A program made the position numbers and the translations under genes. 64,000 nt of DNA. Origin: Bradyrhizobium arachidis. GTDB taxonomy: Bacteria; Pseudomonadota; Alphaproteobacteria; Rhizobiales; Xanthobacteraceae. The notes below the pieces were generated by a model. It ran no database searches, was not told the origin of the DNA, and saw only the letters and a list, made by a program, of their open reading frames with translations. Below, piece by piece: positions 62,555 through 64,000 of this stretch. The stretch is taken from the NCBI RefSeq assembly GCF_024758505.1, contig NZ_CP077970.1:3348001-3412000 (forward strand), written 5' to 3'. Numbering within the stretch: the first letter of the stretch is position 1; the number at the start of each line of letters is the position of its first letter.

Positions 62555-63484
62555 ATGCTGAGACAGCTCTTTGCGCCGCAACTTGTCATCCTCTATGTGC
62601 TTGCGGCATCTACTATTTACGTTCACTTCCGGGGCAAGCAGCGGCTGCGTTTCGCCCGCCAGCTTGGCGATCATTCCACCTATCTCGCACCCTATAATGT
62701 GCTGATGTATGCGGGCTCGGCCGTTCCGAACGAGCCGGTGATCTCGGTCAAACAGTTCCCGGAACTGCAGCCGCTCAGCGACAATTGGGAGACTATCCGC
62801 GACGAGGCGGTGCGGCTGTTCGACGAGGGTTTCATTCGCGCGGCTGCCAAGAACAATGACTGGGGCTTCTATTCGTTCTTCAAGAGCGGCTGGAAACGCT
62901 TTTACCTGAAGTGGTACGACGACTTCCTGCCGTCCGCGCGGACGCTGTGCCCGAAGACGGTCGAGCTCCTCAATTCGATCCCGAGCGTGCACGGCGCGAT
63001 GTTCGCGATGCTGCCGCCGGGCGGCAAGTTAGGGGCACACCGCGATCCCTTCGCTGGCTCGCTGCGCTATCACCTCGGGCTCGTCACGCCGAACTCGAAC
63101 AAGTGCCGCATCCTGGTCGACGGCGTCGAATGCGTCTGGCGCGACGGCGAAGCCTTCATGTTCGACGAGACCTTCATCCACAGCGCGGAGAATGCGACCG
63201 ACGTCAACCGCATCATCCTGTTCTGCGACGTCGAGCGCCCGATGAAGTACGGCTTCATGACCGCGATGAATCGCTGGGTCAGCCACCACATCGTCAAGGC
63301 CTCCGCGACGCAGAACGTCGACGGCGAGAATGTCGGCGTGCTCAACAAGGTCTTCGGCAAGCTCTACGAGATCCATCTCGGCAGCCGCAAGGTCAAGGAA
63401 TGGAATCGCAACGTCTACTACACGCTGAAATATTCGCTGACGGCGCTGATCCTCGGCCTCATCGTGATGTCGGCGTTGAGGTGA
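62555..63484 (+). CDS. lpxO: LpxO-like aspartyl/asparaginyl beta-hydroxylase
   Basis: A 309-residue Fe(II)/2-oxoglutarate dioxygenase of the aspartyl/asparaginyl-hydroxylase family, flanked by hydrophobic membrane segments at about residues 8-24 and 289-305, the LpxO topology. Iron ligands are His and Asp of GAHRDPFAG and His of ETFIHSAEN, with Arg in NRIILFCDVERP for 2-oxoglutarate. LpxO 2-hydroxylates a secondary acyl chain of lipid A. The match is by motif and topology, not by alignment. ATG at 62555 follows GGGGAA. Confidence 0.8.
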   Translation: MLRQLFAPQLVILYVLAASTIYVHFRGKQRLRFARQLGDHSTYLAPYNVLMYAGSAVPNEPVISVKQFPELQPLSDNWETIRDEAVRLFDEGFIRAAAKNNDWGFYSFFKSGWKRFYLKWYDDFLPSARTLCPKTVELLNSIPSVHGAMFAMLPPGGKLGAHRDPFAGSLRYHLGLVTPNSNKCRILVDGVECVWRDGEAFMFDETFIHSAENATDVNRIILFCDVERPMKYGFMTAMNRWVSHHIVKASATQNVDGENVGVLNKVFGKLYEIHLGSRKVKEWNRNVYYTLKYSLTALILGLIVMSALR

Positions 63485-63516
63485 TCGGCGCAGTCGCGGC
63501 TAGTCTGGAGTAGGCG

Positions 63517-63975
63517 ATGGCTCCGTTGCCGGCCGCCGATACCGAGATCGAGCAGTTTTTCCGCCATTGGCTCGAAACCTTCGCGGGCTATGTCCGCGAG
63601 GTCGACTACGCGTCGGCAAAACCCCTGTTCCATCCGGATGTGCTGGCCTTCGGCACGCACAACGACGTCATCCCGGGCCTCGATCAATGGGTCGCGACGC
63701 AATGGGACAACGTCTGGCCGAAGACCTCCGACTTCCGTTTTGTCCTCGAGCAGACCCAGGTCCTGGCATCGCCCGACGGCACGATGGCAATCGTGATCGC
63801 GCCGTGGACGAGCACGGGATATCATTCCGATGGCAGCACGTTTCCGCGGCCGGGACGGGCGACGATGGTGTTCGCGAGAAACGCCGATGGTTGGCTCTGT
63901 GTGCACTCCCACATGTCGCTCAATCGCGGCGTGCCGCAGGTCAGCCACGCCAATCGGCCGGTGAAGGCGTGGTAG
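63517..63975 (+). CDS. NTF2-like (SnoaL/DUF4440-type) protein
   Basis: A 152-residue protein of the NTF2-like fold, starting MAPLPAADTEIEQFFRHWL and containing a central FHPDVLAFGTHNDVIPGLDQW block and a C-terminal MVFARNADGWLCVHSHMSL sheet, the arrangement of DUF4440/SnoaL-like proteins. The function is not predicted. It follows the LpxO-like gene by 32 bases and could share its transcript. A GC-rich sequence after its stop may be the start of a terminator cut off by the window end. Confidence 0.85.
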   Translation: MAPLPAADTEIEQFFRHWLETFAGYVREVDYASAKPLFHPDVLAFGTHNDVIPGLDQWVATQWDNVWPKTSDFRFVLEQTQVLASPDGTMAIVIAPWTSTGYHSDGSTFPRPGRATMVFARNADGWLCVHSHMSLNRGVPQVSHANRPVKAW

Positions 63976-64000
63976 AAACAAAAAGGCCCCAGATTGCAGG

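Overview
The window looks like a chromosomal segment from an alphaproteobacterium of the Bradyrhizobium/Rhodopseudomonas type. The evidence is a high GC content with strongly GC-ending codons, paired Liv-type (branched-chain amino-acid-like) ABC transporters, an LpxO-like hydroxylase, a metK-ahcY pair, and many GC-rich palindromic intergenic elements. The genus is an inference from gene content; no rRNA, tRNA, phage, transposase or CRISPR array was seen.

Region 1 (1-6.3 kb) is a surface-polysaccharide block: a polymerase-like membrane protein, an NAD-dependent sugar epimerase, an FkbM methyltransferase, and an SGNH/MBOAT pair for sugar O-acylation. Region 2 (6.4-18 kb) is the core of a nonulosonic (sialic-like) acid pathway. 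NeuC-type epimerase, CMP-sugar synthase and a phytanoyl-CoA-dioxygenase-like protein lie on the minus strand. NeuB synthase, a NeuD-type acetyltransferase, a CBS-nucleotidyltransferase (PtmE-like), an SDR (PtmA-like), an N-acetyl sugar amidotransferase, HisH, HisF and a serine-acetyltransferase-like protein lie on the plus strand, and a class III aminotransferase faces them. The amidotransferase/HisH/HisF trio should build an acetamidino group. The HisF copy has lost its N-terminal catalytic Asp, so it is probably not a histidine-pathway enzyme. Region 3 (18-24.7 kb) adds a family 4 glycosyltransferase, GDP-fucose synthesis (gmd, fcl), a GmhB-like phosphatase with half of its zinc ligands missing, a PaaK-like adenylating enzyme and an AGE-family sugar isomerase.

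Region 4 (24.7-32 kb) is a minus-strand Liv transporter operon that includes a long acyl-CoA synthetase. Region 5 (32-41 kb) holds Crp/Fnr and AraC regulators, two small proteins, a very large zinc-ribbon/class III cyclase/AAA/TPR signalling protein, a peroxiredoxin-like protein, a uroporphyrinogen-III-synthase-like protein, purU and a small lipoprotein. Region 6 (41.1-47.3 kb) is a second complete Liv operon with a MetE-like methyltransferase at its end and a GntR-like palindrome overlapping a candidate promoter.

Region 7 (47.3-53.8 kb) is the most unusual part. Two tandem paralogous secreted TPR-caspase proteins lie directly downstream of a TPR-retropepsin gene that is split by one in-frame amber codon. 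Next to them is a methyltransferase gene broken by an apparent one-base loss in a G run. Region 8 (53.8-64 kb) holds metK and ahcY, small NTF2-like proteins, a Baeyer-Villiger-type monooxygenase, an SDR without the catalytic Tyr divergent from a LysR regulator, a Tat-exported alpha/beta hydrolase, a 51-residue small protein and an LpxO-like hydroxylase.
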